64,000 nucleotides of DNA from Siderastrea siderea (GCA_964030785.1 OZ034968.1:40651186-40715185); one strand, 5' to 3'. Shown: positions 1-12,246, numbered from the stretch's first letter. Numbers and translations are program-made. The notes: generated by a model from the sequence alone, not told the origin.

Positions 1-2372
1 GTTCGTGTCGAGTAAACAAACAACATCAACAATAACAACAACAATAACAACAAATAACATCAACAACAATATCAACAACAACAAACAATAACGACAGTTT
101 TTTTATATTATATAATTTAAACTTAAGCATTTTCGGTGCTGAGAATTGTTTAAATGATTTTCCGTCAAGTACGTAGTGCAAAACTGTGTTTACTTTCAGC
201 GCTTGCTTTAATCACTTTACTTTTAGAAGCTCGATTAGTTTTAAGATATTTTAAATGTTGCCATGCCAGCCTACTGATTCTCAAGTCATAGAGGTCACGT
301 TAAATTAGATCTTTTACAAAACCAAAATCTACCCACTTATTTAATAGCCACTTTAAATTTTCTTTGAAAAAGACTGACAGCTGGGGAAAATAATGACACA
401 GACGGATTTCTTTGGCGTTAGCTGTACATGCCGTATAGAGAGAGCGCCCGTTAGGCATATTGCGCAGCCACTGACAAAGTCCTGAACTTTGCTGTAAGAC
501 ACTCTATACTGTAGTCAACTCTAATACAATACACATATAAGCTGACGGAATCGGGATTCCAATTTGCAGTCATAATAAATGACTCTTCGCGGGTTTAGCC
601 TGTACTATAGCCTTAGCCTCTACTCACAATCTGCCTTTCAGACAACAAACAATGTACTAATCGTGTTTTATGAAAACACGAATGCTAACGATCCTGTTTT
701 CAGCAGTCATGAAAAAACAAAAGGGTTTCCAAATTTGGGACCATCTATCACAGAGACTGCATTTTTTTCTCGCATACTTGTGCGCAACCCGCGTCCACCC
801 TGAGGGCGTGCGAGCCCCACATCTCCTCCTTTGAGGTCGTGCGCTTTCGTAGGCAGAACCAGCTTAGGCTTGCTTACGCTATTTATGTTAAGTCTTGCAG
901 TCCATCGAACAAATGATGTTTTCAAATTCGACGTTTAGCCCAAATAGTCATGTCCCGCTATAAAGCTGTCTCTTTTCGCCCTTATTGCCAGCAACGCGAA
1001 TCTGCTTTAGGTACTTTCCTATTCAGACTGACTGATTTACTGATAGCATTTTACACTATCATTAAAAATAATACCCTTTATATTTTATTTCTTTAAGTTT
1101 TAAATTAAATTATTGCAACACACCCTTTCCTGTTTTAACTATCGCCATTGCCGTGAAATATTCGATTATATAATTATAATTAATGCTGTCTATGATTACA
1201 ATGGGCTGAATAATTTAATTAAAATTTAATTCATTATTTGACTACAACTTTGCTACGATGTAATTTAATTTTGATATTTTATAGATTGCTCTAATTATGC
1301 TTTTATTAGCTTTACTAAGTTAATAAATGGAAATGAAGGAAACGTTGAAGAGTGTACTGTATTGTGATATTGACGAGGAGTACTTCAAGATCAGCGAATA
1401 AAACGAAACGCAATGCATGAGCAACGCAATGTAGAGAATAGCACGACGCTGAATTCAATGCAGGCTGTAATGGAATGCAATGCAGTTACTCAGACTCTGC
1501 AATTCAAAAAGCCGTCAGAAGCGACACAATGCAGCCAAAAAATAAACTAAAAACCAGGCCCTACTTGTTCAAAGAGCAGGCAACTTATCCGGTTCATAAA
1601 TCCTCACACAGCGGACAAATACATCCAGGCTAACTCATTTTATTAAATTCTTAATCTCTGTTATTGACTTTCTACCTTTCTCACTGTTTCAACGCACACA
1701 AATTATCAGCGAATAACCTTGCTTTTTACCTTAAAAGGAAACTGGACGCATGTGAAAAGTTGCGGCGGTCAAAGGCTTTCGCTCCAAAGCAAACGTTTTT
1801 CTCCAAAAACGCGGCTAAAAAATTCAGCAAACGATTTCATTACCGAAGTTAAGAATTTAGTAAAATAATTATTCCACTCGAGTTTGTTGGACATAGAGTG
1901 ATCAGTTTTAACCAACCCAACGCATGCGCTTCCTGGGTTAGTTATCACCTAATATCCAACGCACGATCGTGGATTAACCCTTTACACCCTAACATGAAAA
2001 TGCGTATTCTCCCTACTATTCTCCATACATTTCTTATGGAACTAGTAAGGAGAATTTGTCTAAATATCAAGACAACTTATCCCTGGTGATCACTTCCTTC
2101 ACTCTTATCACTTGAATGTTAAAACAAGAAATGGTGATGTAACTAAAAGAGGAATTTCACTTTTGTCACTGTAAGGGCTCACTGTTAATTGTTCATTTAT
2201 CCGCTGGACAGGGTTCATTCACTGGATAATGTTACCGCTCTTTGAATAACCAGAGACCTAACCAATGAGAGATCTCTAGACATCTTTCCAGTTTGCCAAG
2301 TTAGAAGTTGTTGTATCACCAGACCAAAGGTTGTATTAGAATGATTTCGTTTTTCAGTTTTTTGCAACATAC

Positions 2373-2460
2373 CTTCACCTTCCTTACAATCTACCCACAT
2401 ACTGCAGTCCGGACCGCGCCAACAGCTAAAGCAGAAGCACTCGCCTTCGTTGTTACAAAC
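2373..2460 (-). CDS. ADAM copy A exon: EGF-like domain end
   Basis: Encodes [20 protein letters not shown] and on to EGE. Last exon of copy A inside the window; the next (stalk) exon would be about 50 bases left of base 1. Confidence 0.88.
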
Positions 2461-2489
2461 CTACGGAGGTGCAAAGGAATTAGATCACT

Positions 2490-2686
2490 TTAACCTTTTA
2501 AGCACCAATATCAACATGCATGTTCTTCCCAGTGTTTTCTGTACATTTCGTATGGTACTAGTTGGGGGTTACGACATTTCATCTTCAGTGATGATTTCCT
2601 CATTCCCGTGACTTGTATGTTTGACTAAGCAGTGACATTGTGAGGTGAAATGAGATGCTTGTCACAACTGGGGCTTAAAGGTTTAA
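2490..2686 (+). mobile_element. Short inverted-repeat element, TTAACCTTTTAAGC family (copy 1)
   Basis: Starts TTAACCTTTTAAGC and ends with the inverse GGGGCTTAAAGGTTTAA; about 200 bases, no coding. Internal words such as ACTAGTTG and GTGACATTGTGAGG recur in the sister copies. A weaker relative starts at 1,974. It behaves like a MITE in an ADAM intron. Confidence 0.7.
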
Positions 2687-2774
2687 AATACGGTAAACAA
2701 TACCATGACCAGTTACAATTCAAATCCAGTTGAAGGCTGCTCAGTTGAGCATCTACTTGAGTTTAGACTTGCAA

Positions 2775-2986
2775 TTAGCCCTTTAAGCCCCAATAGCAAC
2801 AAGCATCTAATTTCTTCTCACAATATCACTAGTTGATCAAACACATAGGACATGAGAATAAAGATGATGATCACCAAAGATGTAACGTCTTGATGTTTAA
2901 GCAAATTCTCCCAACTAGTACCATAAGAAATATATTGAGGACAGTGAGGAGAACATACATGTTGATATTGGGGCTTAAAAGGTTAA
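2775..2986 (-). mobile_element. Short inverted-repeat element, TTAACCTTTTAAGC family (copy 2)
   Basis: Opposite orientation to the copy at 2,490. Starts TTAGCCCTTTAAGCCCC and ends ATTGGGGCTTAAAAGGTTAA, so its ends are near-perfect inverted repeats. Confidence 0.75.
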
Positions 2987-4100
2987 CTAAGGCTGGAGTT
3001 ACAAAGGAGGAGTTGAACTTGGCTATCCTAGGAAGAATGGGCGCACTCATAAAGGGGTAAAACTTGAGAGGTCAACGCCACTTCAAATACCTTGAAACTA
3101 CTACAACACGTTTACTGGCAATAAATGCAATGAGAAACCAAATGTTAAACCGACAATACTGGTGAATAGCATTCTGTGACAGTGTACTAATGTGAGTGTA
3201 GTTAATGAATAAAATTCAGTAACAGTAGTAGTGTAGAGTAATTCAATAACAGTGAATAACAGTAATCATTGAATTCTCAATCTCCCGTATTGAATTTCCA
3301 GATTCTCGCTGGTTCACCGTACACAGTCTGTCGGCGAATAATCCTGCTTTTTGCCTTATTCAGAAATTGGACGCTATTTCAAGTGTCGCGGCGTTCAGGG
3401 TTTCGTCGCGAAGCAAACGTTTTGTTCAATTCAGCAACGATGCACGAAGTAGAGAATTAAACAAAAGAATTATTCCACTCTCGCTTGTTATAAATGAGGT
3501 GATTATAAAAAAAATGGGCGATACGTGTCTCGTCGGTTACTTCTCACGTCACAGCAAACGCACACCAGTGACTTGCGTGTTACTGAACTACCTTTTGCAC
3601 GAATAGTTCGCACTGTTACACGAGACAATTTTTTTTCCGCAACTTGCAACGCAACGCCGTCGCGAAAAGTTGCAAACGAACCTGCGCGCAACACCCCCTT
3701 GTGACCTGTCTCGCGATGAAAAAATGCGTTCCGAGACTCCGTGAGCAAAAGTAGACTAACCTTCTACTTTTCGCAACGTTGGAAGACACGTTGCAGCGTG
3801 TAACGCGTATCTTGCAACTTGCCTCGCAATGCTCTCGTCACCATTGCGCTGCAAGATGCAGACAAAAATTGCCTTTAAAAAACAGTGCCTTTAAGATAAA
3901 ATCCTAAGTTTTCAACAACGGTATTTCAAAGTTATCTGTATTTCATTTGAAAACTGAAGACAAAGATCGGGGGATTTTTGCACGCTTCACACGCTGTGGC
4001 CTTTGTGAACTCGGCACCAGGCAAACTTACATCAGTTAGTCAATAGCGGGCTCAATTTGAGCAATGCACGGTCATAAACAGTGTCACTGAGGTTACTTAC

Positions 4101-4187
4101 CCCGTTTTCATTAGAACAGTTCTTTGGGCACTTTTGAAGCCCGGCAGTAAGTGTCTCAATAGCTGTACACTTTCGGTCTAGACAAAG
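4101..4187 (-). CDS. ADAM copy A exon: entry to EGF-like domain
   Basis: Encodes [20 protein letters not shown] and PKNCSNENG. It supplies the first EGF cysteines. Phase 0 on both sides. Confidence 0.88.
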
Positions 4188-5078
4188 CTGGAAATAAAAT
4201 GGGGAACTATTTAGTTGCCATTATGCAGACACGCAAGCACATCTAAAAAATCAATTAAAATAAATAGCTTTTTCTTCAAGACGTACCTTTAACATTGCAT
4301 TTCGTAATGAGTGGTCAACGTCGAATTTCTTTCAGAACCAATAATTGAGCAGGCAAGTCACTCACAAGGTTAAATAAAACTGAATAAAAGCCGAAACGAA
4401 GTGCTCGCTAACATCGATTTGTCATGCAACATTGTTACAGGAAAGATAGATATCGTATAGCCTTTGTCTCAGTCACACTGAAGATCAAACCTTTCTGACA
4501 ACAATACAACAGACGCCGTCGTGCGAAAGAATCCCAAAGCTTTTAACATTAAACTCAATGTCTGAAGCGGCACACAAGCTAACTACTACACTCGGAAAGC
4601 TATTTTAGAAGTATTATCGCCTCGTTTTTGCAGTAAAAACTAAAAACTAACATAATTCAGCGAGAAGAATGGAAATATCGAGCTTGCTCATTGTTGCACA
4701 TATCATTTTCCTACTACGTAGGTGGTGAAGATGAAATGAACCGTGCAATATAATTGGTTGCACGAGCAGTCCAGACTGTTGTTTCTTGGAGCGATCGCTT
4801 TTCACAGTGACTGCTCGCGCAGGTTAACCTTTCGAATTGGTGTTTTTGCGTTGAAAAATGATAAAAATCTAATTGAACTTGTTCTTATGACATTAGTGAG
4901 GGAATATTCTCCTTGGTTGTTTTCTTGGTTGTTAATTTGTGGGCCTCGAATTCGTTTCGGTTCATTCGTGAATATTTTGACCTCATGTCTAGTCAACAAC
5001 AGGTCTTTTTCTCCGGAGTAATTCGTGCAATAACAAGATTACCTTTCTGAATTACTGGCAAACTGTTTAACATCTTAC

Positions 5079-5157
5079 CTTGTTCTCTCCGCATTTTGTT
5101 CCTTCCATAGTCTCTCCTGGATCAGGTACATCCAATCCAAGGATGACGGAAGCGCTC
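5079..5157 (-). CDS. ADAM copy A exon: cysteine-rich domain, GTKCG
   Basis: Encodes [20 protein letters not shown] and KCGENK, corresponding to the D.G.V..GTKCG stretch in ADAMs. Confidence 0.88.
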
Positions 5158-5428
5158 CTAAAAACAATAACGATTCAAGCGAATTTTGCAAGACACAATC
5201 ACAGAGCTTGAAAACGTTGGTCTAACGTTTTCAAGTTGTAATCCAATTCCATTCTAGCCATCCGTGGCAAAAGACACTTATTAAAGAGTCTGAACAAAAT
5301 TAGAACATTTTACGTTAATGTGACTTCTGGATTTTCAAAGCGTTAGTAAAATAACTGATATAGTCCCTCAAGGTTTGTTTTGTAATTCTGCCACTCGCAA
5401 AGGAAACACGGGACAGATTTATACTAAC

Positions 5429-5539
5429 TTGCACAACGTAGGACCATAGTATTGCTTGTAAGCGCTCCGTTCTGTGCCAATAATGGGTAAATCAACATCT
5501 TTAATGTTTGTACACTGAAGCATTCCACACAGTTTATCC
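5429..5539 (-). CDS. ADAM copy A exon: cysteine-rich domain, CGMLQC
   Basis: Encodes [20 protein letters not shown] and on to YGPTLCK. CGxLQC is a hallmark of the domain. Lies just beside the simple-repeat tract at 5,557. Confidence 0.9.
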
Positions 5540-5556
5540 CTAGAAACAAAATACGA

Positions 5557-5611
5557 TGAATGAATGAATGAATCAATCAATCAATCAATCAATCAACCAA
5601 CCAATCAATCA

Positions 5612-5647
<36 letters not shown>

Positions 5648-5690
5648 GTCGGGCAGTCCGTCAGTCGATTAATCCCTCCCTCCCTCCCTG
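5557..5690. repeat. Tetranucleotide tracts (TGAA)n, (TCAA)n, (TCCC)n
   Basis: Compound microsatellite 17 bases from the 5' edge of the CGMLQC exon. The TCAA tract is roughly 30 bases longer in copy B (52,357-52,476). Confidence 0.9.
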
Positions 5691-5978
5691 CTCGTGGAAA
5701 TCCCGGCTGCTCGTACCTCTCTGTTTAAAAACAGCTTTGCATTTACTGGGGCCTCAATTTGGAATGCACTACCAGATGACTTGAAACAATTACCATCTGT
5801 TAGTGCATCGACAACAACAATTATGTAGTCTATATATTAAATAACTCCCGTTTATTCTGTTAATGTATACACTTTTATAACGATTATTTGTATGCTTCAC
5901 GGCTTTTAGGTAGAACGGAATTTCTATGTTTAATAATAACATATGTAAATTTGATCAAATTACCGTGGTTAAATAAAG
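5691..5978 (+). mobile_element. 3' end of a non-LTR retrotransposon (LINE)
   Basis: The plus strand encodes the tail of a LINE reverse-transcriptase [23 protein letters not shown] then [16 protein letters not shown], followed by a 3' UTR of about 150 bases and a simple-repeat tail. Copy A has lost 33 bases of this frame (around 5,801) that copy B keeps. The FxGAxxWNxLPxxL pattern is typical of CR1/L2-group C termini; the clade is my inference. Confidence 0.72.
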
Positions 5979-6044
5979 TATTCCATTCCATTCCATTCCA
6001 TTCCACTCCATTCCATTCCATTCCATTCCATTCCATTCTATTCA
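5979..6044. repeat. (ATTCC)n pentanucleotide tail
   Basis: About 13 pentamer units, mostly ATTCC with one ACTCC and one ATTCT, directly after AAATAAAGT at the LINE 3' end. In copy B the same site is a pure ATTCT array of 66 units. Confidence 0.92.
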
Positions 6045-6192
6045 TTCCATCCATCCATCCATCCATCCATTCATCCATCCATCAATAGATCGATCGATCG
6101 ATCGATCGACCAATCAGTCAGTCAGTCAGTCAGTCAGTCAGTCAGTCAGTCAGTCTGTCTGTCTGTCTGTCTGTCTGCCTGTCTGCCTGTTG
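6045..6192. repeat. Tetranucleotide tracts (CATC)n, (GATC)n, (GTCA)n, (TGTC)n
   Basis: Four abutting tetranucleotide microsatellites follow the pentamer array. Tract lengths differ from copy B. Confidence 0.92.
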
Positions 6193-6646
6193 ATCAACGA
6201 ATTACACGATCATTTAGGTGAGGTAACCGAAAAATCTCAGTACCACATAAATAATCAAATTGCATTTCAATATACGATTTTAATTCATCCGCTAAAGCGT
6301 ATCACAAACAACACGGTCCTTTGATATCCTCACTCGCTGTAAAAACAATCAGTACGCTAAAGTGTACTCGCGTGGCTTCAGAATACTTTCTGATTTTATC
6401 CTTCAATAATATAATAAACGAATTAATGCTCGCCTAATGAAAACCACAGTCCAAGTATACTTTTGTCCCAGGAAACCATACCATTACACGTGTAATCTAA
6501 TTAGCTATCACTCGATTTAAACGCTCTTATTCAACAAAATCACACACGCTCACTCTCCATAAAGTAACCTCTATCTCTAGCTGCTAGTATTAGGAAACCG
6601 ATCTAGCAATTTTGCACGCTTGCGGACCTATATTTAACACACTCAC

Positions 6647-6752
6647 TGTGGAGCACACTTGAGGTAGACGTTGTTTCCCGGTTGGTGGCAATTCCCTCGC
6701 ACCGTACCCTGCTCATTCATCTTATAGCAGCCGTCTGGACCAGACTTGGCCT
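6647..6752 (-). CDS. ADAM copy A exon: cysteine-rich domain, part 2
   Basis: Encodes [20 protein letters not shown] and then [14 protein letters not shown]; the A..A...C....N..G...GNC order matches ADAM cysteine-rich domains. Confidence 0.88.
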
Positions 6753-7740
6753 CTGAAAGTAAACGACTTCATTAGCCAGGGTCAGGGGTAAACTGATCGA
6801 GAAATGGTCTGCTTTTCTTCATCTGGTCTCTAGCTAAATGTTAATAGTCTGAAAATTTTCACACTGTACACGATTAGCTCTAGTAATGTAACACAGTGTC
6901 TTATCTTCCTGTAAGCATACATAGAGCATGCATTTTTTCAGGTTTTTTCGTCCTAATGTCATGTCCGAGTATATATGAAGTAGGAGGTAATTTGCGCAAA
7001 TGAACGAACGAACGAATGAATGGTCAACCAACCCGAGACACCTGTTACCCGTTTCTCAAGCTTGTTTCGAAAATCGCACTGCCGTTGAGTGGAACTCTAA
7101 AGTTTGACCAAAGCGTGGTTGTTGCGTGACATTTGAAGTGTCATGTAAAGGCTGGCAATTGAAACAGCTGTCGAGCTACAATTGTGCTGCGGTTACACCT
7201 TCGACACGATGATTACAATGTTTAAAGCCATATTCTTTTGCGTATGTGCAAAAAGGCCATCTTGCATTTGGAAAACGGAGTAGGCTTTGCCACCCTAGCT
7301 CATCTCTTTCCGTCTTCCTAATACAACATGGCGGCTTAACCAAAAACCCCAAATCCGTTTTTATGGCCATTTCAACCATTTTCAGCTTTATAATGGGGGA
7401 TCATCTTAAGATATCAACAAGACCTCAGAGACGTGTTTTTACACTATGAATGGCCTCAATGGATGACAAGTACCTTCTGAAGTTTGGTTCCTACCTCCAC
7501 TCAAGGTTGATTTCCATTGCCGCATAATATTTACTTGCATACAGACCTAATTCAATTGGCCTTACGTACTTCATCATCAACAGACGATGTATGGGTGGTT
7601 ACGTAAAGAGTTGAGCACGATCAACTTTTTAAGGCCGTTCACACAGCTTCTCTAGTTTTATTTACGCACAAGCAGGACCTACTAGTTTAACGCCTGTGTG
7701 TACAAACACGATAATGGCACATTAGCAGTTGATTTCGTAC

Positions 7741-7804
7741 CTGAACCCCACAAGTCTTTACACTGCTCGTCATGTGTGGGACATTCACTTCTGTAGCAGT
7801 ATCC
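7741..7804 (-). CDS. ADAM copy A exon: cysteine-rich domain, part 1
   Basis: Encodes [20 protein letters not shown] with one extra codon and one base. GYCYxGxCPTxxxQCxxLWG is the ADAM consensus. Confidence 0.9.
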
Positions 7805-8367
7805 CTTGAAAAGAAACACAAAACACATTAAAAACTTGTAGACACGAAAACACTAGATACGACAACGACTTCTTGAGAATGTAGGTAACTAAAAGAAAAA
7901 CCGTTCAACCGCATAGCGATGTGAAAGGGCAACAAGGCTGTTTCCCGCCTTACTGACCCTGCTGCCGCAGGCAGCACTTTATGGCGGGAAATTAATGTTC
8001 CACAGGACGGGAACCAAGGCACCGGTATACCAACGTACAGTATGCAAGGGCTTTCCACAGGTCTATAGAAGACATGAAAGCCTTGCAACAAAATAAAAAA
8101 CTTCATTGGTTGCCTTTCATTTCTCATTCAGGAACGGCCTCCGCTCCAAACGTCGCTGAAAAGCAGACTTTTCTGAGCCAAACAACAAAGACGGTTTCAA
8201 AATAACATTCCTGTTTTTCGTTCTTCGTCTAAAACGCTGGTGCTGGCAATGATCTTTGTAAGCTTCACGTAAGAAAAACTGATGACAAAATGAAAGGAAA
8301 GCGCGTGAAGTCAAGTTAAAATTCCATTTCTTTGCTATCATGAGTATATTTAAATTAAGTTCCCCAC

Positions 8368-8418
8368 CTTGTTGTTTGCGCACGGCGTGCCGTCTTGAAC
8401 GTACTTGTTGTTGGGGCA
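8368..8418 (-). CDS. ADAM copy A exon: disintegrin/cysteine-rich junction
   Basis: Seventeen codons, [17 protein letters not shown], between TTTTTAG and GTGGGG. Short but in phase with both neighbours and typical of the CP...DGxPC step of ADAMs. Confidence 0.88.
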
Positions 8419-8504
8419 CTAAAAATACAACAACACCGTATAACACTCTCGTTCTCCGAGTCAAACATAAACACATGTAACACGTCAGTCTGCAAACAAA
8501 CCCT

Positions 8505-8725
8505 AGATGTGACCTTTCAAGTGAAAGCTACTGATCTGTACTATCTTGGGAAAATTTTTGCAGTTTTCTGATTCAGGTGCTTCTAACCTTCGAGTCTGAG
8601 GATCAAATATTTCAGTACGACCTTTCAAAAGAAAGCTACGTGTATTTTAAAAGCAATAGTTTCCAAGAATTCCAGAAGTGGAACTCCTCAAATGAAAGCT
8701 TCTAAGCGGTACTTTCCATTATATA
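8505..8725 (+). repeat. Diverged copy of the ~115-base GAAAGCT...GTACTTTCC repeat
   Basis: Contains CTTTCAAGTGAAAGCTACTGA and TCAAATGAAAGCTTCTAAGC, words shared with the tandem repeat at 62,140-62,745. Intronic, no coding. Its partner is near 55,660-55,880. Confidence 0.5.
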
Positions 8726-8768
8726 TAAAGCTGTAAAAAAAGGCTCCAAACTTAATGTGGTTGGTACA

Positions 8769-8957
8769 TATCCCTTTAAGCCGCAACAGTGACAAGCATC
8801 TAATTTCTCCTTACAGTACTACTACTTGATCAAACATAAAAGTCATGAGAATAAAAGGAAATGATCACCAGTTATCAAATTGCTTGATTTTTAATCAATA
8901 CGAAATATAAGGTGAATAGTGAGGAGAATATGGATGGTGACGTTGGGCTTAAAGGTA
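8769..8957 (-). mobile_element. Short inverted-repeat element, TTAACCTTTTAAGC family (copy 3)
   Basis: Starts TATCCCTTTAAGCC and ends GGGCTTAAAGGTATA; internally aligns with 2,775-2,986 (TCTAATTTCTC, TTGATCAAAC, GATCACCAG). Confidence 0.7.
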
Positions 8958-9009
8958 TACATTAGAAATGCCACACAAAGAAACCGATAGCAACTGGAAT
9001 CAAACTTAC

Positions 9010-9090
9010 CAATTCTGATTTTCCAGTGCAAAACTCAGGCAAATCACATTCGTTAACCTTGTCTCGGCAAAGAGAACCTTCTGGTTTGTA
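9010..9090 (-). CDS. ADAM copy A exon: disintegrin loop ECDLPEFC
   Basis: Encodes [20 protein letters not shown]. The ECD at the tip of the loop is the usual integrin-contact position in non-RGD ADAMs. Confidence 0.93.
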
Positions 9091-9265
9091 CTGTAGTCAA
9101 AGAGGAAGAGGAAAAAATTGTTTCAACAGAAATACTCAATATTGACCAAACAGAGTGTTTAAACAGCAAATCGAGTAAACAAATTCTTTCTTTCAGTTTA
9201 AATTCAGGGAAAGATGTAGCTGGAGAACTGAACGTGCAATAGCGTATATTTGCTTAGCGTATATG

Positions 9266-9540
9266 GGAGCAGGGATGGCGCAGTGGTGAGAGCACTCGCC
9301 TCCCACTAATGTGGCCCAGGTTCGACTCCCGGTCCCAGCGTCGTGTGAAGGTTGAGTTTGTTGTTGGTTCTCGTTCTTGCTCCGAGAGGTTTTTCTCCGG
9401 GTACTCCGGTTTTCCCCTCTCCTCAAAAACCAACACATCCAAATTCCAATTCGATCTTGGAGGTGTCCCCAATTAGCATTCTGTGCTAAATACCGTTGAC
9501 ACCTCAATAAAGCGATTTATTTTATCTATTTTTATTTTTT
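9266..9540 (+). mobile_element. tRNA-derived SINE
   Basis: A tRNA-like head at about 9,268-9,340 has an A-box-like TGGCGCAGTGGTGAGAGC and a B box GGTTCGACTCC. A body with CTCCGAGAGGTTTTTCTCCGG and CTCCGGTTTTCCCCTCTCC follows, then an AT-rich end. A second, internally deleted relative lies at 13,451. Confidence 0.85.
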
Positions 9541-9594
9541 CTTATGAGTTAAGGCACTAGTTTCTCCGACTTGACTTCGTTGACAAGAACGTAC

Positions 9595-9693
9595 CTTACA
9601 GTTTCCACAGCAGGGACCAGTGTCACATTCAGACCCGGGATTAAGTTTGCAGGTTGTGGCATTGCAGCATCCGTCACTATACTTTGCACACTC
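9595..9693 (-). CDS. ADAM copy A exon: disintegrin core
   Basis: Encodes [20 protein letters not shown], then [13 protein letters not shown]: the CC..C....C......CCxxC cysteine pattern of disintegrins. Exactly 33 codons between AG and GT sites. Confidence 0.92.
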
Positions 9694-10255
9694 CTGCAAA
9701 ACAATGACAAAACACCAAATATGTTAAAATAAATTACTGTGCAGTCAGACGTTCATGGAAAGTGTCCCTCTTAGGGTTCCGTGGCCTTTTTCCGGGAACA
9801 ATCACAACCAAATGAGATAGTAAGGGGGGGGGAGGGTCAAATGTACGTCGTAAAACCAAAATCAAAGCAATTTCTCCCGCCATTCACAGCAATCACAAAC
9901 AACACAACGAAACAACTCAGGAGCCGAAGCAAATACATGTAAATGGCGCCAAAACCAGGAAGGTAATTCGCGTTGATTTGATTTGCTTTACTTCGTTCTG
10001 TGATTGAGCGCACGCGTTCTCCCGTGCTTATCGCCAGCTACATGCTTTGGTTTAGGTATTACGACCCTTAATTGAAAACCGCCACAACAGAACACAGAAT
10101 ACATCTTGAATTCTCTGTTAAGGCAAGAGCCATCATCTATTACAGCTCAAATATGTAATGAAAGTGACATCTAGAAATCATTCGGTTTATTCTTATTGAA
10201 TTCGATCAATCGAAGGCACCACCAGAACCTTCTTAGGAAAGAACTTTCTTCTCAC

Positions 10256-10327
10256 CTCAATGGTGCCGCAGTCGCACTCTTCGCCTTCTTCTTTGAAGCC
10301 ATTGCCACACACAGCATCTCCAAACAA
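10256..10327 (-). CDS. ADAM copy A exon: start of disintegrin domain
   Basis: Encodes [20 protein letters not shown], then GTIE; [15 protein letters not shown] is the standard opening of the disintegrin domain. Confidence 0.92.
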
Positions 10328-10502
10328 CTAAGAAAATCCAAACAATACGTTAGCTCGAATTACATTACAAAGAAACCACAGATTACCCAACAAATCTCAT
10401 AGCACACAAATAGACCAGCCATTTTCTGTTCATCTATCAATCATTTATTTATGTTTACACTAATTTGTTAAACGCTCATTTTATCAATTTGAACCCGCAC
10501 CG

Positions 10503-10711
10503 TTAAACCTTTAAGCCCCAATATCCCTATGTATATTCTCCTCACTGTTCTTCAGACATTTCTTATGTTACTAGTTGGAAGAATTTGATTTAACATCAAT
10601 GCATTTCATGTCTGGTGATCAATTCTTTTATTCTCATGACTTGTATATTTGATCAACTAGTGATATTGTGAGGAGAAATTAGATGCTTGTCACTATTTGG
10701 GTTCACAGGGT
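10503..10711 (+). mobile_element. Short inverted-repeat element, TTAACCTTTTAAGC family (copy 4)
   Basis: Starts TTAAACCTTTAAGCCCC; contains ATATTCTCCTCACTGTTC, ACTAGTTGG and GTGATATTGTGAGGAG as in its relatives. The right end is degraded (GGTTCACAGGGTAAAA). Confidence 0.68.
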
Positions 10712-10982
10712 AAAACGGGGTGGAAAAGTGTTTTACTAGGACACTGAAACTGCAACAACAAAAAAACCCTCGAGGTTGAGAAAAGGCTGGTCCCAAAACC
10801 TTACATTTAAACATTTTTTTTATTTCCAGAAATTCACTGAAAGCCAAAAATCATGTATATGCACTTAAATTATTTCGGAAACCGAACAACCTTATTCCCA
10901 GGGTCTCTCCTTGGGAAGAGGAGAGACCCTGGTAACGGGGCTGGAAACCAAATTGCTTTATTCCAGATTTAAGAAAACTTAC

Positions 10983-11082
10983 AGTTGGCGGTGTATTGAA
11001 CAAACATGCGTCCATTCCTCTCTTCAAATACTTCACATACGAATCTATACTGCAAGACGACCATTCTGTTGAAGGTTTACTC
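10983..11082 (-). CDS. ADAM copy A exon: end of protease domain
   Basis: Encodes [18 protein letters not shown] through [10 protein letters not shown], matching the SSCS...CLFN end of ADAM protease domains. The acceptor CTCTTAG at 11,083-11,089 keeps the SSCS residues; a nearer TTGCAG would drop them. Confidence 0.87.
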
Positions 11083-11462
11083 CTAAGAGAGGTACCGTGA
11101 TAATATATGAGATATAAAAAATAAATCATACATAGAAACTGCGGGTGAGAGAATCAAAAAGAAAGATGTTACGAAATAAAGAAAGATGTTGCTAAGTAAA
11201 GTTGCCAAGATTTGACAAGAGTGTCGACTCTTTGACAGTGCACGAGAGTCAGTGAGGGTGAATAAGAATGTATGTATGAGAGACAAAGACCAATCGACAA
11301 CGTATTTAAACGTCCATCGATTCTGAAGATAATGTGAGCAGATTTAAACTTTTCGAGAGCCCACGCGAAAGTCGCTGAGAGAGCATGAGAGGGCAAATGG
11401 AAATTTTATACTCTCGTCAATCCTGGAATACTCGCTCTCGTTTTCCTCGGGGTAAGACTTAC

Positions 11463-11520
11463 TTAGCTACTGCAGACATGATACATCCTTGATTTTCAGC
11501 CGGTGCATCACATTTACAAC
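11463..11520 (-). CDS. ADAM copy A exon: Met-turn (CIM)
   Basis: Encodes [18 protein letters not shown]. The CIM triplet is the Met-turn under the zinc site in metzincin proteases. Two-base phase at both ends. Confidence 0.88.
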
Positions 11521-12246
11521 CTGAAACTGAAGCAAAAACACAGTTAATATAAACAAAACAACTAGATAACAAATCTCATGCTCAAGTAAAGATTTCAGAA
11601 AAAGAGAAGTGAAATCTCATCCTAAGGCCTTTGTTGCGGCAAAGATTCCTTAAAGATTAACTAGTTTTTCGAATTCAAGTCCTAAGTCAGCGCGCAGCTA
11701 GTATCGGGTTCTGTTCATGGTAAAGCTCTTTGGTATAAAAAAACACTTACTTAAGACAAACTGAAGTATTTATCTACATCTCGAGATATTCAGTATAGAT
11801 TATCACTGCGCGCGGCTCTGCCATTCGTCACTTGGATTACGCCAATCCCGATTCTTCACGCACTCTCGCAGTCTTCTCTAGTCAAGACTGGCAAAGTAAC
11901 CGGCACACAAGCTTCCGGCTTAGGCGTAAAACACACCGAAACAACACGCCGCACAACGAACTTAACATACTCCCTGCCAAAAATGGCAACAAGCCGAAAC
12001 ATCACGCCGTACGGTACGCACCCTACCAAAACTGGCAACACATCGTATAAACTTCCCGTCAAAACTAGCAACACATCGAAACAACATGCCGCACAATGCG
12101 CCTGCCGGGAATAAAGCAACGCACCACGCAACCAGCTTGCTGCCAAAAGTCGCAAACACACCACCCACGTACTACTGTTCCGGACGATAAATGGAAGTCC
12201 TCAATAATTAGGAAAGGATTAGAAAGGATTAGTTATTTTCACTTAC

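Noticed and set aside
8117..8476. 119-codon minus-strand frame
   Set aside because: It overlaps the [13 protein letters not shown] exon in a different frame; the exon's own frame carries the ADAM match.
11856..12168. Overlapping 60-100 codon frames on both strands
   Set aside because: They lie in the ADAM intron between the zinc-site and Met-turn exons, without motifs, and are driven by repeated AACACG/GGCAAC words.
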